A stretch of 64,000 nucleotides of DNA. Source: Clostridium algoriphilum. GTDB lineage: Bacteria; Bacillota; Clostridia; Clostridiales; Clostridiaceae. The DNA lies in NCBI RefSeq assembly GCF_020443705.1, contig NZ_JAIZZK010000005.1, positions 1-64,000 on the forward strand, in the 5' to 3' direction. The position numbers and the translations under genes are program-made. Every line of letters begins with the position of its first letter. Position 1 is the stretch's first letter. This document shows, piece by piece, positions 8,123 to 17,622 of this stretch. A model generated the notes under the pieces. The model ran no database searches, was not told where the DNA came from, and was given only the letters and a program-made list of their open reading frames with translations.

Positions 8123-8731
8123 ATGAATATGAAAAAAGGAATAATTAGCATATCTACGATTGTTGTAGTGATTTTAGGTGTGTTTTTTGCAGTAAGGTAT
8201 ATTGGAGGACGAGAAAATGTTTCAAATAATAAATTTCCGAGTGATAGTATAGCACAAAGTAATAATACGATACTTGAGAATAATAATGAAACATCAACAA
8301 ATACTCAAGCTAAAAGTGCTAATGAAATGGATGCCACTTATACAAATGACAAAACCAACGTTGGGATATATACTGTTAAAGTAGATGATACTGTGTTTAG
8401 TATAGTAAAAAAACATATGCCTAGTCACGATGAAGGCCAAGTTGTAGAATATATTAAAAACAGAAATAATATGAATAATTCTTATAAGATTGCAGTAGGT
8501 CAGAAAATAGTAATTCCTTATGAGACATCAATTAAAACATCAACGACAGTATCTACCAGAGTTAGTACTAATAGTTATAGTGTTAAAAAACAAGATACAT
8601 TGTATTCTATTGCTAAAAACAAGATGCCTTCATACAATGTAAAACAAGCAATAAAGATGCTAAAAGAATCAAATAAAATTACAAATGAAAATTCAATAAA
8701 AGATGGAACAGTTCTAAATATTCCCAAATAA
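8123..8731 (+). CDS. Membrane-anchored protein with two LysM domains
   Basis: The 202-aa protein has an N-terminal signal anchor (residues ~5-26), a low-complexity Asn/Thr/Ser linker (~30-75) and two LysM repeats: ~76-130 (YTVKVDDTVFSIVKK ... YKIAVGQKIVIPY) and ~150-202 (YSVKKQDTLYSIAKN ... KDGTVLNIPK). LysM domains bind peptidoglycan. No catalytic domain is present, so it may tether or organise the wall. AAAGGGG precedes the ATG. It stands alone between terminators. Confidence 0.88.
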   Translation: MNMKKGIISISTIVVVILGVFFAVRYIGGRENVSNNKFPSDSIAQSNNTILENNNETSTNTQAKSANEMDATYTNDKTNVGIYTVKVDDTVFSIVKKHMPSHDEGQVVEYIKNRNNMNNSYKIAVGQKIVIPYETSIKTSTTVSTRVSTNSYSVKKQDTLYSIAKNKMPSYNVKQAIKMLKESNKITNENSIKDGTVLNIPK

Positions 8732-8740
8732 TAGGCATAG

Positions 8741-8784
8741 AAAAAAGTGTACTTTTGAGAAAATCAAAATTACACTTTTTTTAT
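8741..8784 (+). terminator. Terminator after the LysM gene
   Basis: A stem formed by aaaaagtgta ... tacactttttt, with an extra internal pairing (ttttga / tcaaaa), ends in a T-run. Confidence 0.85.
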
Positions 8785-8839
8785 AATAAAGGTAAAAAGA
8801 ATCGTTAAGGTTGACTAATTAATAATATAATAAACGTTA

Positions 8840-9496
8840 TTAAATTTTAAGTATTTTCATTGCGCTACTTTCAGCATATATAAAATCACCATCCAAAGTA
8901 AGTAGAAAATCTATATTATTGTGTTGAGCTGTAGCTATGTGGAAAGCATCATTCACGGATAATAAGCTATCGCACATAAAATTTTTAACTAATAGTATAC
9001 ATTCTTCAGAAATATTAAGATATTTTATATTTATAATTTTTTCTAGCTCTGAGATAATTTCTACGGATTTAATGTAATAGATACTTAATAAATTTCTTTT
9101 CATAGAATTCTTAGAAATATTATCAAAATATCTTTTATAAGGAATGTGAATAAGTCTGTCTTTTTTCTTTTCCTTTAATATCTTTGTATCATGGCGGCTA
9201 AAACTATTTGTTATAGACCTAATGTTATCTAATGAGTTATAGGGACTCTCATTGCTTATTTTACATTGAATGTCACTAATGAATAGTTTGTAAAGTATTT
9301 TATTTAAAACTTCTGCTGATATAATACTTGTCGTGTAAAACTCACAACTTCCTTCAGATAGTTGCTTTAAACAGGATAAACAATCGCTATGCTTAATGTC
9401 GTCATCGTATATTAAGCTGAGCAAGAAAGATGCATCTAATAACACAGAGTTTTTATTGAAAACTATATTTTTAAACGGATATAATATTAATTGCAT
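8840..9496 (-). CDS. Orphan PIN-domain protein
   Basis: The 218-aa protein starts at the ATG at 9496, which has a GAGG SD 6 bases upstream. The PIN-fold acidic residues are visible: LLDASFLLS near the N-terminus (first Asp), SAEVLNKIL (Glu), SVNDAFHIATAQ (Asp) and LTLDGDF (Asp). PIN proteins are Mg-dependent ribonucleases, often toxins. It is longer than a typical VapC (~130 aa), with an insert rich in Lys/Arg/Asn in the middle. No antitoxin-like gene is adjacent on either side. It interrupts the conserved ricT-trmN6 order, so it is a likely local insertion. Confidence 0.82.
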   Translation of the reverse strand: MQLILYPFKNIVFNKNSVLLDASFLLSLIYDDDIKHSDCLSCLKQLSEGSCEFYTTSIISAEVLNKILYKLFISDIQCKISNESPYNSLDNIRSITNSFSRHDTKILKEKKKDRLIHIPYKRYFDNISKNSMKRNLLSIYYIKSVEIISELEKIINIKYLNISEECILLVKNFMCDSLLSVNDAFHIATAQHNNIDFLLTLDGDFIYAESSAMKILKI

Positions 9497-9669
9497 TTTT
9501 AACCTCATTAAAATCGATTATTATATAATATAATGTATATTCAACAATGGTTACTAATAGTAGTTTTATAATAAATTACATTTACTCTTGATTTAGCAAT
9601 AATAATTGAGGTATACTTCTTTTATTGTACATATACAGTAAATAAAATTTTATAGAAAGGAGATGCATA

Positions 9670-10419
9670 ATGGATTTTTTAAGAAAAGATGAAACTTTAG
9701 ATGACCTTCAACTAAAGGGAATTCATGTTATTCAAAAAAAACATGCTTTCCGATTTGGTGTAGATGCAGTACTGCTTGCTAATTTTGCTAAAGTAAGAAA
9801 AAATGCTAAAGTCGTTGATTTATGCACTGGTACAGGCATAATTCCTTTTGTCTTAGCAGGTAAAACATATGCGAGTAATTTAATTGGTATAGAAATTCAA
9901 GAAGAATTTGTTGAGATGGCAAATCGCTCCGCACAGTATAATGAGTTAGAACATAAAATTAAATTTATAAGTGGAGACTTAAAGGATATAGAACTTATTA
10001 AAAGTATTCCCAAAGTAGATGTTGTTACGGTTAATCCACCATATAAACTTTATAATTCAGGATTAGTAAATTTAAATAATATGAATGCTATAGCAAGGCA
10101 TGAAATATGTTGTACATTAGAAGATGTAATAATTGCATCTAGAATTCTGCTTCGTGATAGTGGAAGGATGTACATGGTACATAGACCTGATAGGTTAGTT
10201 GATATTTTATACACCATGAGAAAGCATAGAATTGAGCCTAAACGCATAAGGATGGTGCATCCTAGCGTAAATAAGGCACCTAACATTGTACTTATTGAAG
10301 GACAAAGAGATGGAGGGACCGATTTAAAATGGGAGCCTCCTCTTTATATTCATACAGATGATGGGGGTTATACTAAAGAAATTATTAATATGTATAATTC
10401 AGATACAATAGTAGAATAA
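9670..10419 (+). CDS. trmN6: tRNA1(Val) (adenine-37-N6)-methyltransferase family protein (YabB)
   Basis: A 249-aa class I SAM methyltransferase. SAM motif I is VVDLCTGTGIIPFVLA (~residues 48-63), motif II GIEIQEEF, and the amino-MTase motif NPPY (~119-122) is exact. The FRFGVDAVLL segment near the N-terminus is diagnostic for the YabB/TrmN6 group. It lies directly before rsmI as in Bacillus. A GAAAGGAG SD lies 8 bases before the ATG. Confidence 0.92.
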   Translation: MDFLRKDETLDDLQLKGIHVIQKKHAFRFGVDAVLLANFAKVRKNAKVVDLCTGTGIIPFVLAGKTYASNLIGIEIQEEFVEMANRSAQYNELEHKIKFISGDLKDIELIKSIPKVDVVTVNPPYKLYNSGLVNLNNMNAIARHEICCTLEDVIIASRILLRDSGRMYMVHRPDRLVDILYTMRKHRIEPKRIRMVHPSVNKAPNIVLIEGQRDGGTDLKWEPPLYIHTDDGGYTKEIINMYNSDTIVE

Positions 10420-10456
10420 GATAATTAACTAAACTTTACAGTAAAGGATGATAACA

Positions 10457-11299
10457 ATGGCAGGTAAATTATATTTAGTTCCAACTCCTATAGGTAATTT
10501 AAAGGATATTACACTCAGGGCATTAGAAGTGCTTCATAATGTAGATATTATAGCAGCTGAAGATACAAGGCAAAGCTTAAAACTCTTAAATCATTTTAAT
10601 ATAAAAAAACCACTTATAAGTTACCATCAACATAATGAACAAGGAAGAAGCGAAAACATTATTGAACAGGTAAAGGAAGGTAAAAACATTGCTATAATTA
10701 GTGATGCAGGTTCACCAGGAATATCAGACCCGGGAAGTGTAATAGTCTTAAAGTGCATTGAACAGATGATAGAATTTGAGGTGTTACCTGGAGCTACTGC
10801 AGTTATTACAGCTCTTGTATATTCAGGCCTTGACACTACCAAATTTATTTTTAGAGGTTTTCTACCTAGGGAGAATAAAGATAGAAAGCCTATTATTGAT
10901 GATTTAATGAATAGGAGTGAAACTCTAATTTTCTATGAGGCTCCTCATAGACTTTTAAGTACTTTAGAATTTTTATATGAAAACTTAGGGAATAGAAAAA
11001 TTTCAATGTGTAGAGAACTTACAAAACTTTATGAGGAAATAATTAGGCTAAATTTAGAAGAAGCTATAGAGTATTATAAAAGTAATTCACCAAGAGGGGA
11101 ATACGTGTTAGTAGTTGAAGGAAAGAGCAAGGAAGCTATAGAGAATGAAGAAAGAGCTAAATGGGATTCGCTAACTATAGAAGAGCATATACAAAAGTTT
11201 ATGAATGAAGGATTAAGTAAAAAAGATGCAATGAAAAAAGTCGCAAAGGATAGAGATATGCCTAAATCAGAAGTATATAAGCACTCATTAAAACTTTAA
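10457..11299 (+). CDS. rsmI: 16S rRNA (cytidine-1402-2'-O)-methyltransferase
   Basis: A 280-aa enzyme that 2'-O-methylates C1402 in the 16S decoding centre. It has LVPTPIGNLKDITLRAL at the N-terminus, AAEDTRQSLKLL, SDAGSPGISDPG and the LPGATAVITAL motif of the tetrapyrrole-methylase fold. The ATG at 10457 is preferred because an upstream ATG (10448) overlaps the AAAGG SD. It follows trmN6 by 37 bases, so the two are probably co-transcribed. Confidence 0.95.
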   Translation: MAGKLYLVPTPIGNLKDITLRALEVLHNVDIIAAEDTRQSLKLLNHFNIKKPLISYHQHNEQGRSENIIEQVKEGKNIAIISDAGSPGISDPGSVIVLKCIEQMIEFEVLPGATAVITALVYSGLDTTKFIFRGFLPRENKDRKPIIDDLMNRSETLIFYEAPHRLLSTLEFLYENLGNRKISMCRELTKLYEEIIRLNLEEAIEYYKSNSPRGEYVLVVEGKSKEAIENEERAKWDSLTIEEHIQKFMNEGLSKKDAMKKVAKDRDMPKSEVYKHSLKL

Positions 11300-11421
11300 C
11301 CTATGTTTTTATCTAGCTTTTATATAAAATAGTGGTATAATACAATGGTTGATTTAAAAATGTTCATTAAAAACGATTAAATTGTATAAATACATATATT
11401 TTTATTATAGGGGGAATTAGT

Positions 11422-12534
11422 TTGCGAAAAAGCATAATATCATTAATAGTAACAATTGGACTGGCGGCTACTATAAGTATGCCAGTATTAGCAGAGCCAT
11501 TATCGGACAAGCTTAGTAGTCAAAAGAGTCAGCTTGAACAGCAAAAGAGTTCATACAATAAGGCACAAAGCAATATTGAGACCATAGAAAGTTCTATTGA
11601 ACAATTAGATTCGGATATAGAAAAAATGTATGCAGAAGTGGATAAAACGAAAACTGATATAGCTTCAAAAGAGAAACAGATATTGAAAACAACCAAAAGT
11701 GTACAAGTTGCAGAAGAAAATGTTAAAAAAGAAGAAGACTTATTTAATAAGAGAATGCGAAGCATGTATATGAATGGTGTAGACAGCTATGTCGAGGTTT
11801 TATTGGATTCTAAGGGTATAGAAGACCTTATTTCAAGAGTTGAGAACGTTAAAGAAATTGTTGAATATGATAACAAAATGATTAAGGAATTAAATAATAA
11901 AAAAAGTGTAATTCAAAAACAGAAGGTTGCGCTTGAAGCTGAAAGAGCTAAGTTGGTTTTATTGAAAACAAATAATGAAAGAAAATTAAACAAACTTAAA
12001 GAAAAGAAGCAAGAACAAAACATATTAATATCGAAAGCCAAAAAAGAAGAAGAATCATATTCTGGTAAGATAAATGATGGGCAAGCTACAGTTGATGCTA
12101 CTATGAAGCAAATACAGAAAATAAGAGATAGTGTACCTAAGTATACTCCATCTAGAGGAGAGACATCAGCAGCATCATCACTTAGCTCTAATGCAATTGT
12201 TGCTTATGCTAGTAATTTTTTAGGAACACCATATGTTTGGGGTGCCGCTGGTCCTCAATTTTTTGACTGTTCTGGATTTATGCAATATATATATGCTCAT
12301 TTCGGAGTTTCATTGAGTAGAACGACATTTACACAGATAAATGAAGGATCATATGTATCTAGAGATAAGTTACAAGCAGGGGACTTAATATTCTTTGGTA
12401 CACAATCAAACCCTCATCATGTGGGAATGTATATAGGTAATAACTCATATATTCACGCTCCTCGTACTGGAGATGTAATTAAGATATCAGCATTGACAAG
12501 ACCAGATTACCTTACTGCAAGAAGAATTAAGTAA
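11422..12534 (+). CDS. Secreted coiled-coil NlpC/P60 peptidoglycan endopeptidase
   Basis: A 370-aa exported protein starting with TTG at 11422 after a GGGGG SD. The signal peptide (~1-24) ends at VLA-EP. A long coiled coil (~30-235, CwlO/PcsB-like) precedes the C-terminal NlpC/P60 domain (~256-370), with catalytic Cys in FFDCSGF (~289), His in HHVGMYIG (~340) and a third polar residue at HAPRTGD. This class cleaves D-gamma-glutamyl-mDAP bonds, and the coiled coil usually controls activity through FtsEX-type partners, which are not nearby. Monocistronic. Confidence 0.93.
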   Translation: MRKSIISLIVTIGLAATISMPVLAEPLSDKLSSQKSQLEQQKSSYNKAQSNIETIESSIEQLDSDIEKMYAEVDKTKTDIASKEKQILKTTKSVQVAEENVKKEEDLFNKRMRSMYMNGVDSYVEVLLDSKGIEDLISRVENVKEIVEYDNKMIKELNNKKSVIQKQKVALEAERAKLVLLKTNNERKLNKLKEKKQEQNILISKAKKEEESYSGKINDGQATVDATMKQIQKIRDSVPKYTPSRGETSAASSLSSNAIVAYASNFLGTPYVWGAAGPQFFDCSGFMQYIYAHFGVSLSRTTFTQINEGSYVSRDKLQAGDLIFFGTQSNPHHVGMYIGNNSYIHAPRTGDVIKISALTRPDYLTARRIK

Positions 12535-12543
12535 TATAGAATT

Positions 12544-12577
12544 TAAACAGGCTATCTTAATAGTCTGTTTTTTTTTA
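12544..12577 (+). terminator. Terminator after the NlpC/P60 gene
   Basis: The imperfect stem aaacaggctat / atagtctgttt is followed by a long T-run. Confidence 0.85.
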
Positions 12578-12841
12578 TAATTTATGGTGCAGTTATTTTG
12601 ATAAAGGGTTATAGTTAGGTAGTAGTTATTTTAAAAATCGAACAAAAAATTCTTTAATACGCGAAATGTAAACGAATCCACAAGCCGGGTTTAATATAAC
12701 ACTAGCATGTCAATAAAAGATACAAACTAAAAATTACTTATTGACTATAATAATTAGTCTAAATACTAAATAGCAGAAAAAAATAAAAATTGAAAGTAGT
12801 TTATTAATTTAATACTGTTTATTCCACACAAAATTAACATG

Positions 12842-12983
12842 TTATACACAGGTCATAGGAGTGTGTGTGGATAAAAAGAATGTCAAAATTACTTTTAATA
12901 TGTAAATCCCATTAAACAAGGCTTTCAATATAAACTATGTTGTCCACAGCTTCTGTTGATTAAATGTCAAAAACTGTGGATAA
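12842..12983. promoter_or_regulatory. DnaA-box cluster 1
   Basis: Within the 790-bp AT-rich spacer 12535-13323 there are three exact TTATNCACA boxes: TTATACACA at 12842-12850 (+), and TGTGGATAA at 12866-12874 and 12975-12983 (-). A one-mismatch box TTGTCCACA lies at 12940-12948. This density is far above chance in such AT-rich DNA. No dnaA or dnaN is present in the window, so it is more likely a DnaA-binding control or titration site than the replication origin. The rest of the spacer shows only the terminator and the tandem repeat listed here. Confidence 0.6.
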
Positions 12984-13172
12984 CTTAATTATTTTGTTTA
13001 TAATTTACCTAATTGCAATATTAACTGTGAATTAAATCAAATTGTAAAAGAGAAATTTGTAATAAAGTAAGGTATATTGCTTTCTTAAATATTTATATAT
13101 ACGTTAATAATTTTAAAAATCTAAAAAAATTAAAATGTTTAAGAAATATGTAAAATAACTTGTAATAGGTTA

Positions 13173-13258
13173 TACATACCTTATAATAGAAGTACATACC
13201 TTATAATAGAAGTACATACCTTATAATAGAAGTACACACCTTATAATAGAAGTACACA
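13173..13258 (+). repeat. 20-bp tandem repeat, about 4.3 copies, upstream of the DUF1836 gene
   Basis: The unit tacataccttataatagaag repeats at 13173, 13193, 13213 and 13233 (last copy tacacacc...), then ends tacacata. Each unit carries a TATAAT hexamer (13182, 13202, 13222, 13242), and a TTGTAA at 13160-13165 lies 16 bp before the first one, giving a plausible sigma-A promoter. The period of two helical turns would place every copy on the same DNA face, suiting a regulator array. It ends 65 bp before the DUF1836 start. Confidence 0.85.
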
Positions 13259-13323
13259 TAATTTTTATATAAAAGACTAGAAAAACGCTTTAAGGAAGAC
13301 ATTAAATTTTTGGAAGGTGATAA

Positions 13324-13917
13324 ATGATGCATAAGTCTAAATTTACTCTAGAAGATATAAATTCATTATCAAAAGCAGTATCAGAAAACAGCATAGTTAC
13401 ATATGAAGAATTACCTCAGTATGATTTATTTTTATCTCAAGTTATAGATTATTTAAATGATAAATTTGATGCTGATAATTACACTAATAATATAGTACAG
13501 AATTACATAAAAAGTGGAGTTATATCAAAACCAGAAGATAGGAAAAAAAGGGGATATACAAAACTACATCTTGTCCAATTAGTATTACTTAGTTATATGA
13601 GACCGATACTTACAGCTGAAGAAATAAGAAAAGTATTTACACTAGCATTTAATGATATGAATGATAGAAGTGATGACATTATTTCCTGGGAAAGCGCATA
13701 TGAAATATTTTCTGATATGCAAAAGGAAAGCCTTAATCAAGTTGGAAAAAATCAGTTTTGCGATAAAGCAAGATTGCAAAAGATAATTGATACTTTAGAT
13801 TTAAAGGCGAGTGATGAGGAAAGAATATCAGTATTTCTGGTTGTAATGACATTAGTATCACAAGCTAGCGCTATAAAAAAATTAGTGCAAAAAATTGTAG
13901 CGGATTATAATCATTAA
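13324..13917 (+). CDS. DUF1836 family protein, putative DNA-binding regulator
   Basis: The 197-aa protein has the DUF1836 pattern: LPQYDLFLSQVIDYLNDKF (~36-54), then NIVQNYIKSGVISKPEDRKKRGYTKLHLVQLVLLSYMRPILTAEEI (~59-105), which resembles a MerR-like winged HTH in which the YIKSGVI...Y-K-HL segment would contact DNA. The function of DUF1836 proteins is not established. A GGAAGG SD is 6 bases before ATG. The tandem repeat just upstream is a natural candidate for its own operator. A weak terminator follows (13929-13966). Confidence 0.85.
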   Translation: MMHKSKFTLEDINSLSKAVSENSIVTYEELPQYDLFLSQVIDYLNDKFDADNYTNNIVQNYIKSGVISKPEDRKKRGYTKLHLVQLVLLSYMRPILTAEEIRKVFTLAFNDMNDRSDDIISWESAYEIFSDMQKESLNQVGKNQFCDKARLQKIIDTLDLKASDEERISVFLVVMTLVSQASAIKKLVQKIVADYNH

Positions 13918-13928
13918 AGATTATAGTG

Positions 13929-13966
13929 AAAAAAGATCCCTTAAAATGAGGTCTTTTATTTTTTTA
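13929..13966 (+). terminator. Terminator after the DUF1836 gene
   Basis: The stem aaaagatccc / gaggtctttt (one mismatch) is followed by a T-rich tract. Beyond it, 13967-14203 shows no gene, only AT-rich DNA leading to the arc operon. Confidence 0.75.
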
Positions 13967-14203
13967 TAAAATTTATTTATTCGTTAAATACATATATTTT
14001 ATACAATCAAAACTCAGTTTTTTTTAATAGTTTATTAAGTTTACAAAGAATTTTAATAAATTAGTACAAAATGGGAAGAATATATATGCAAATATTATGA
14101 AATTGCAATGGTTGACAAGAATTGTATAAGAGGATAATATAAAAATATTGATGATTTTATATTATCGTGAAAATTGGAAGATAATGCGCTGGAGGGTTTA
14201 TTG

Positions 14204-15148
14204 ATGAAAATAGTATTAGCATTAGGTGGGAATGCACTTCAATCAGATCCTAAAGACAAAAGTTGTGAGTCACAACTTAAGACTTGTAAGGAAACAGCTA
14301 AATCTATAGTTGATCTTATAGAAGAGGGGCATACAATATCTGTAGTTCATGGGAATGGACCTCAAGTGGGTCAGATTGTTGCAGCAGTGGAAGCGGCTCA
14401 AAAATTCGATAAGGTGAATGTATTGTTCCCTTTTGATGTATGTGGAGCTTTTTCACAAGGATACATTGGATATCATCTTCAGAATGCCATAGGAGAGGAA
14501 TTAAGAAATAGAAATATAGATAAGACTGTAGTAACCATAGTGACTCAAGTAGTAGTTGATAAAGATGATGAAGGTTTTAAAAATCCGACCAAACCAATAG
14601 GATCTTTCTATTTAAAAGAGGAAGCTGAAAAGTTAGAAAAAGAACATGGTTATATAATGAAAGAAGATTCTGGTAGAGGATATAGAAGAGTTGTTGCATC
14701 TCCGAAGCCTATTGATGTTATTGAAAGGGATATAATAAAACAACTAGTGAATACAGGTAACCTCGTTATATCATGTGGAGGTGGAGGCATACCTGTTATT
14801 CGAGAAGGCACAATGGTTAAGGGTGTTTCCGCAGTTATAGATAAAGATTTTGCTGCAGAGATTCTCGCAGAAATATTAGATGCTGACGTTCTTCTAATAC
14901 TAACGGGAGTGGATAGAGTATGTGTAAACTTTAATAAGCAAAATCAAAAAGAACTTGTGCAAATTACTATTGATGAAGCCAATAAATATATTGATGAAGG
15001 TCAATTTGCTCCAGGCAGTATGCTGCCAAAGATTGAGGCTTGTAAAAAATTTATAATAAACAATAAAGATAAAACAGCTATCATAGTATCGTTGTCAAAA
15101 GTTAGAGAAGCATTAATGGGTACATCGGGCACAAAAATTGTATACTAA
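14204..15148 (+). CDS. arcC: Carbamate kinase
   Basis: A 314-aa enzyme that makes ATP from carbamoyl phosphate and ADP, the energy-yielding step of arginine fermentation. The N-terminus KIVLALGGNALQ, VVHGNGPQVGQI (~45-56), SCGGGGIPVI (~196-205) and the C-terminal GTSGTKIV match the family. The ATG at 14204 has GGAGG 8 bases upstream; a longer in-frame start at 14174 lacks an SD. First gene of arcC-arcA-arcB, followed 18 bases later by arcA. Confidence 0.96.
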   Translation: MKIVLALGGNALQSDPKDKSCESQLKTCKETAKSIVDLIEEGHTISVVHGNGPQVGQIVAAVEAAQKFDKVNVLFPFDVCGAFSQGYIGYHLQNAIGEELRNRNIDKTVVTIVTQVVVDKDDEGFKNPTKPIGSFYLKEEAEKLEKEHGYIMKEDSGRGYRRVVASPKPIDVIERDIIKQLVNTGNLVISCGGGGIPVIREGTMVKGVSAVIDKDFAAEILAEILDADVLLILTGVDRVCVNFNKQNQKELVQITIDEANKYIDEGQFAPGSMLPKIEACKKFIINNKDKTAIIVSLSKVREALMGTSGTKIVY

Positions 15149-15166
15149 GTTGGAGGGTAAGAGGAA

Positions 15167-16378
15167 ATGGATAAGAAAAAAATTAATATTTATTCGGAAA
15201 TCGGCAATTTAAAGACTGTTCTTATACATAGGCCTGGAGAAGAGATTGAAAACCTTATACCTGAATATCTTGAAAGACTTTTATTTGATGACATTCCGTT
15301 TCTAAAGGTTGCAAGACAAGAACATGATAATTTCGCTAAAATATTGCAGGAAAATGGTGTTGAAACGTTGTACCTTGAAGATTTAGCTGTAGAGGCAGTA
15401 AAGGAGCCTAATGTTAAGGAGTTATTTCTAAATGAAGTTATAGAGGAATGCGGAATAAACGAGACTAAGATAATAAACTCATTAAAAGAGTATTTATGCT
15501 CTATGTCAGAAAAAAAAATGATTGATAAGGTTATGGCAGGGATAAGGAAAAAAGAAGTAAAAATTAAAGAATATTATGATGAGTATCCATTTATAATGGA
15601 TCCGATGCCTAATTTATATTTCACACGTGATCCTTTTTCTTGTATTGGTAGTGGCATAAGTTTAAATTCTATGAAGACCAAAACTAGGAGAAGAGAAACA
15701 ATATTTGGGAAGTATATATTTAATTATCATCCAGAGTTAAAAGATCCTGATATTCAATTATGGTACGATCGAAATGATGTCTATAATATTGAAGGTGGAG
15801 ATGAATTAATTTTATCAAAACAAGTTATTGCAATTGGTCATAGTGAGAGAACTGATAAAGAAGCGGTTATAAATATGGCTAAAAACATATTTGGAAACGG
15901 AGAAAATTTTAGAACAGTTTTAATATTTGATATTCCAAAAACTAGAGCATTTATGCATCTAGATACCGTATTTACAATGATAGATCATGATAAATTTACT
16001 GTTCATCCAGGGATAGAAGGTACATTAAGGGTTACTGCATTAAGTTATGATTATAAGAACAAGGAATTGATAACAAAAGAAGAAGTAGGTAGTTTAGAAA
16101 AAATACTTTCTAAATATCTAAAAAAAGATATCACGTTAATACGGTGTGGTGGAGGAGACAAGGTTATAGCAGGAAGAGAACAGTGGAATGATGGATCAAA
16201 TACTTTAGCTATATCCCCTGGCAAAGTAATAACTTATGAGAGAAATTACGTTACTAATGAGATTTTAGATAAAAATAACATAACGGTGCTTCAGATTCCA
16301 TCTGGTGAACTATCAAGAGGTAGAGGCGGACCAAGATGTATGTCTATGCCTTTTTATAGGGAAGATTTATTAGAATAG
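15167..16378 (+). CDS. arcA: Arginine deiminase
   Basis: A 403-aa enzyme that hydrolyses arginine to citrulline and ammonia. All key motifs are seen: [10 protein letters not shown] (~residues 155-164), EGGDEL (~212-217), [10 protein letters not shown] (~265-274) and the nucleophile Cys in [10 protein letters not shown] (~385-394). Length is standard. TTGGAGGG lies upstream of ATG. It probably shares a transcript with arcC. Confidence 0.97.
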   Translation: MDKKKINIYSEIGNLKTVLIHRPGEEIENLIPEYLERLLFDDIPFLKVARQEHDNFAKILQENGVETLYLEDLAVEAVKEPNVKELFLNEVIEECGINETKIINSLKEYLCSMSEKKMIDKVMAGIRKKEVKIKEYYDEYPFIMDPMPNLYFTRDPFSCIGSGISLNSMKTKTRRRETIFGKYIFNYHPELKDPDIQLWYDRNDVYNIEGGDELILSKQVIAIGHSERTDKEAVINMAKNIFGNGENFRTVLIFDIPKTRAFMHLDTVFTMIDHDKFTVHPGIEGTLRVTALSYDYKNKELITKEEVGSLEKILSKYLKKDITLIRCGGGDKVIAGREQWNDGSNTLAISPGKVITYERNYVTNEILDKNNITVLQIPSGELSRGRGGPRCMSMPFYREDLLE

Positions 16379-16460
16379 TAGAAATACATTGAAATTTTGG
16401 TTATTATGGTACATTATTATAGTTAATATGACAAATAAACAATAGAGAGGGGAATTTATT

Positions 16461-17459
16461 ATGTTTAACTTAAGAAACAGAAATTTTCTAACATTGATGG
16501 ATTTTTCACCAAAGGAAATTAATTATTTTCTCGATTTAGCTAGAGATTTAAAAAGAGCTAAATATACGGGTACAGAAAAGCAATCATTAAAAGGCAAAAA
16601 CATAGTACTATTATTTGAAAAAGATTCGACTAGAACAAGATGCGCATTTGAAGTTGGAGCACTCGATCAAGGAGCACATGTTACATATCTTGGACCAACA
16701 GGAAGTCAAATGGGTAAAAAAGAATCAATTGCAGATACTGCGAGAGTCCTAGGAAGAATGTATGATGGCATTGAATATAGAGGGTATGGTCAAGAAGTAG
16801 TAGAAGAACTAGCAAAATTTGCCGGAGTGCCGGTATGGAATGGGTTAACGACGGAGGACCACCCTACTCAGATACTTGCTGATTTTTTAACAATAAAAGA
16901 ACATTTTTCAAAACCATTAAATGAAATTAAATTTGTATATGCAGGTGACGGAAGAAATAATATGGCGAATGCTCTTATGATAGGAGCTGCTAAGATGGGA
17001 ATGGACTTTAGAATAATTGCCCCGAATTCTTTATTTCCTGAAGAGTCATTAATTAATAAATGCAGAGAAGTAGCTAAGGACACAGGAGCAAGTATTACGA
17101 TTACTGACAAAGTAGCTGAGGGAGTAAAAGACGCAGATGTTATATACACTGATGTTTGGGTGTCAATGGGAGAACCTGATGAAGTTTGGGCTCAAAGGAT
17201 TAATTTGTTAAAACCATACCAAGTTAATAAAGAAATGATGAATTTAACCGGCAACACAAACACCAAATTTATGCATTGCTTGCCAGCATTCCATAATTTA
17301 AAAACTAAAGTTGGTAGGGATATAAATGAAAAATTTGGAATGAACGGTGTTGAGGTTACAGATGAAGTATTTGAAAGTGCTGCATCAATAGTGTTTGATG
17401 AAGCCGAAAATAGAATGCATACTATTAAAGCAGTTATGGTGGCAACATTAGGAAATTAA
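16461..17459 (+). CDS. arcB: Ornithine carbamoyltransferase, catabolic type by context
   Basis: The 332-aa enzyme has the carbamoyl-phosphate loop [12 protein letters not shown] (~54-65), [11 protein letters not shown] (~134-144), DVWVSMGEP (~231-239) and the ornithine loop MHCLPAFH (~271-278). Together with arcA and arcC it should run in the phosphorolytic direction, citrulline to ornithine plus carbamoyl phosphate. It lies 82 bp after arcA with its own GAGAGGGG SD. No arginine/ornithine antiporter (arcD) gene is adjacent. Confidence 0.96.
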   Translation: MFNLRNRNFLTLMDFSPKEINYFLDLARDLKRAKYTGTEKQSLKGKNIVLLFEKDSTRTRCAFEVGALDQGAHVTYLGPTGSQMGKKESIADTARVLGRMYDGIEYRGYGQEVVEELAKFAGVPVWNGLTTEDHPTQILADFLTIKEHFSKPLNEIKFVYAGDGRNNMANALMIGAAKMGMDFRIIAPNSLFPEESLINKCREVAKDTGASITITDKVAEGVKDADVIYTDVWVSMGEPDEVWAQRINLLKPYQVNKEMMNLTGNTNTKFMHCLPAFHNLKTKVGRDINEKFGMNGVEVTDEVFESAASIVFDEAENRMHTIKAVMVATLGN

Positions 17460-17468
17460 TATTAACTT

Positions 17469-17504
17469 AAATAAACTTATAATAGAAATATTATAAGTTT
17501 ATTT
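17469..17504 (+). terminator. Terminator of the arc operon
   Basis: An almost perfect 15-bp stem (aaataaacttataat / attataagtttattt) with a 5-6 nt loop starts 10 bases after arcB. The tail is T-rich only. Confidence 0.85.
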
Positions 17505-17622
17505 AAGTATTAAGACTAAATATCATAAATAAATTTAAATTAATAATATTTTAAGCATAAATATTGCTGCACAATAATATTTATTATTTTATAGTTAATA
17601 AATATTAAAGGGGTAGATATAT

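Noticed and set aside
13173-13258. CRISPR array
   Set aside because: The repeats are directly adjacent with no spacers and no cas genes are present; it is a simple tandem repeat.
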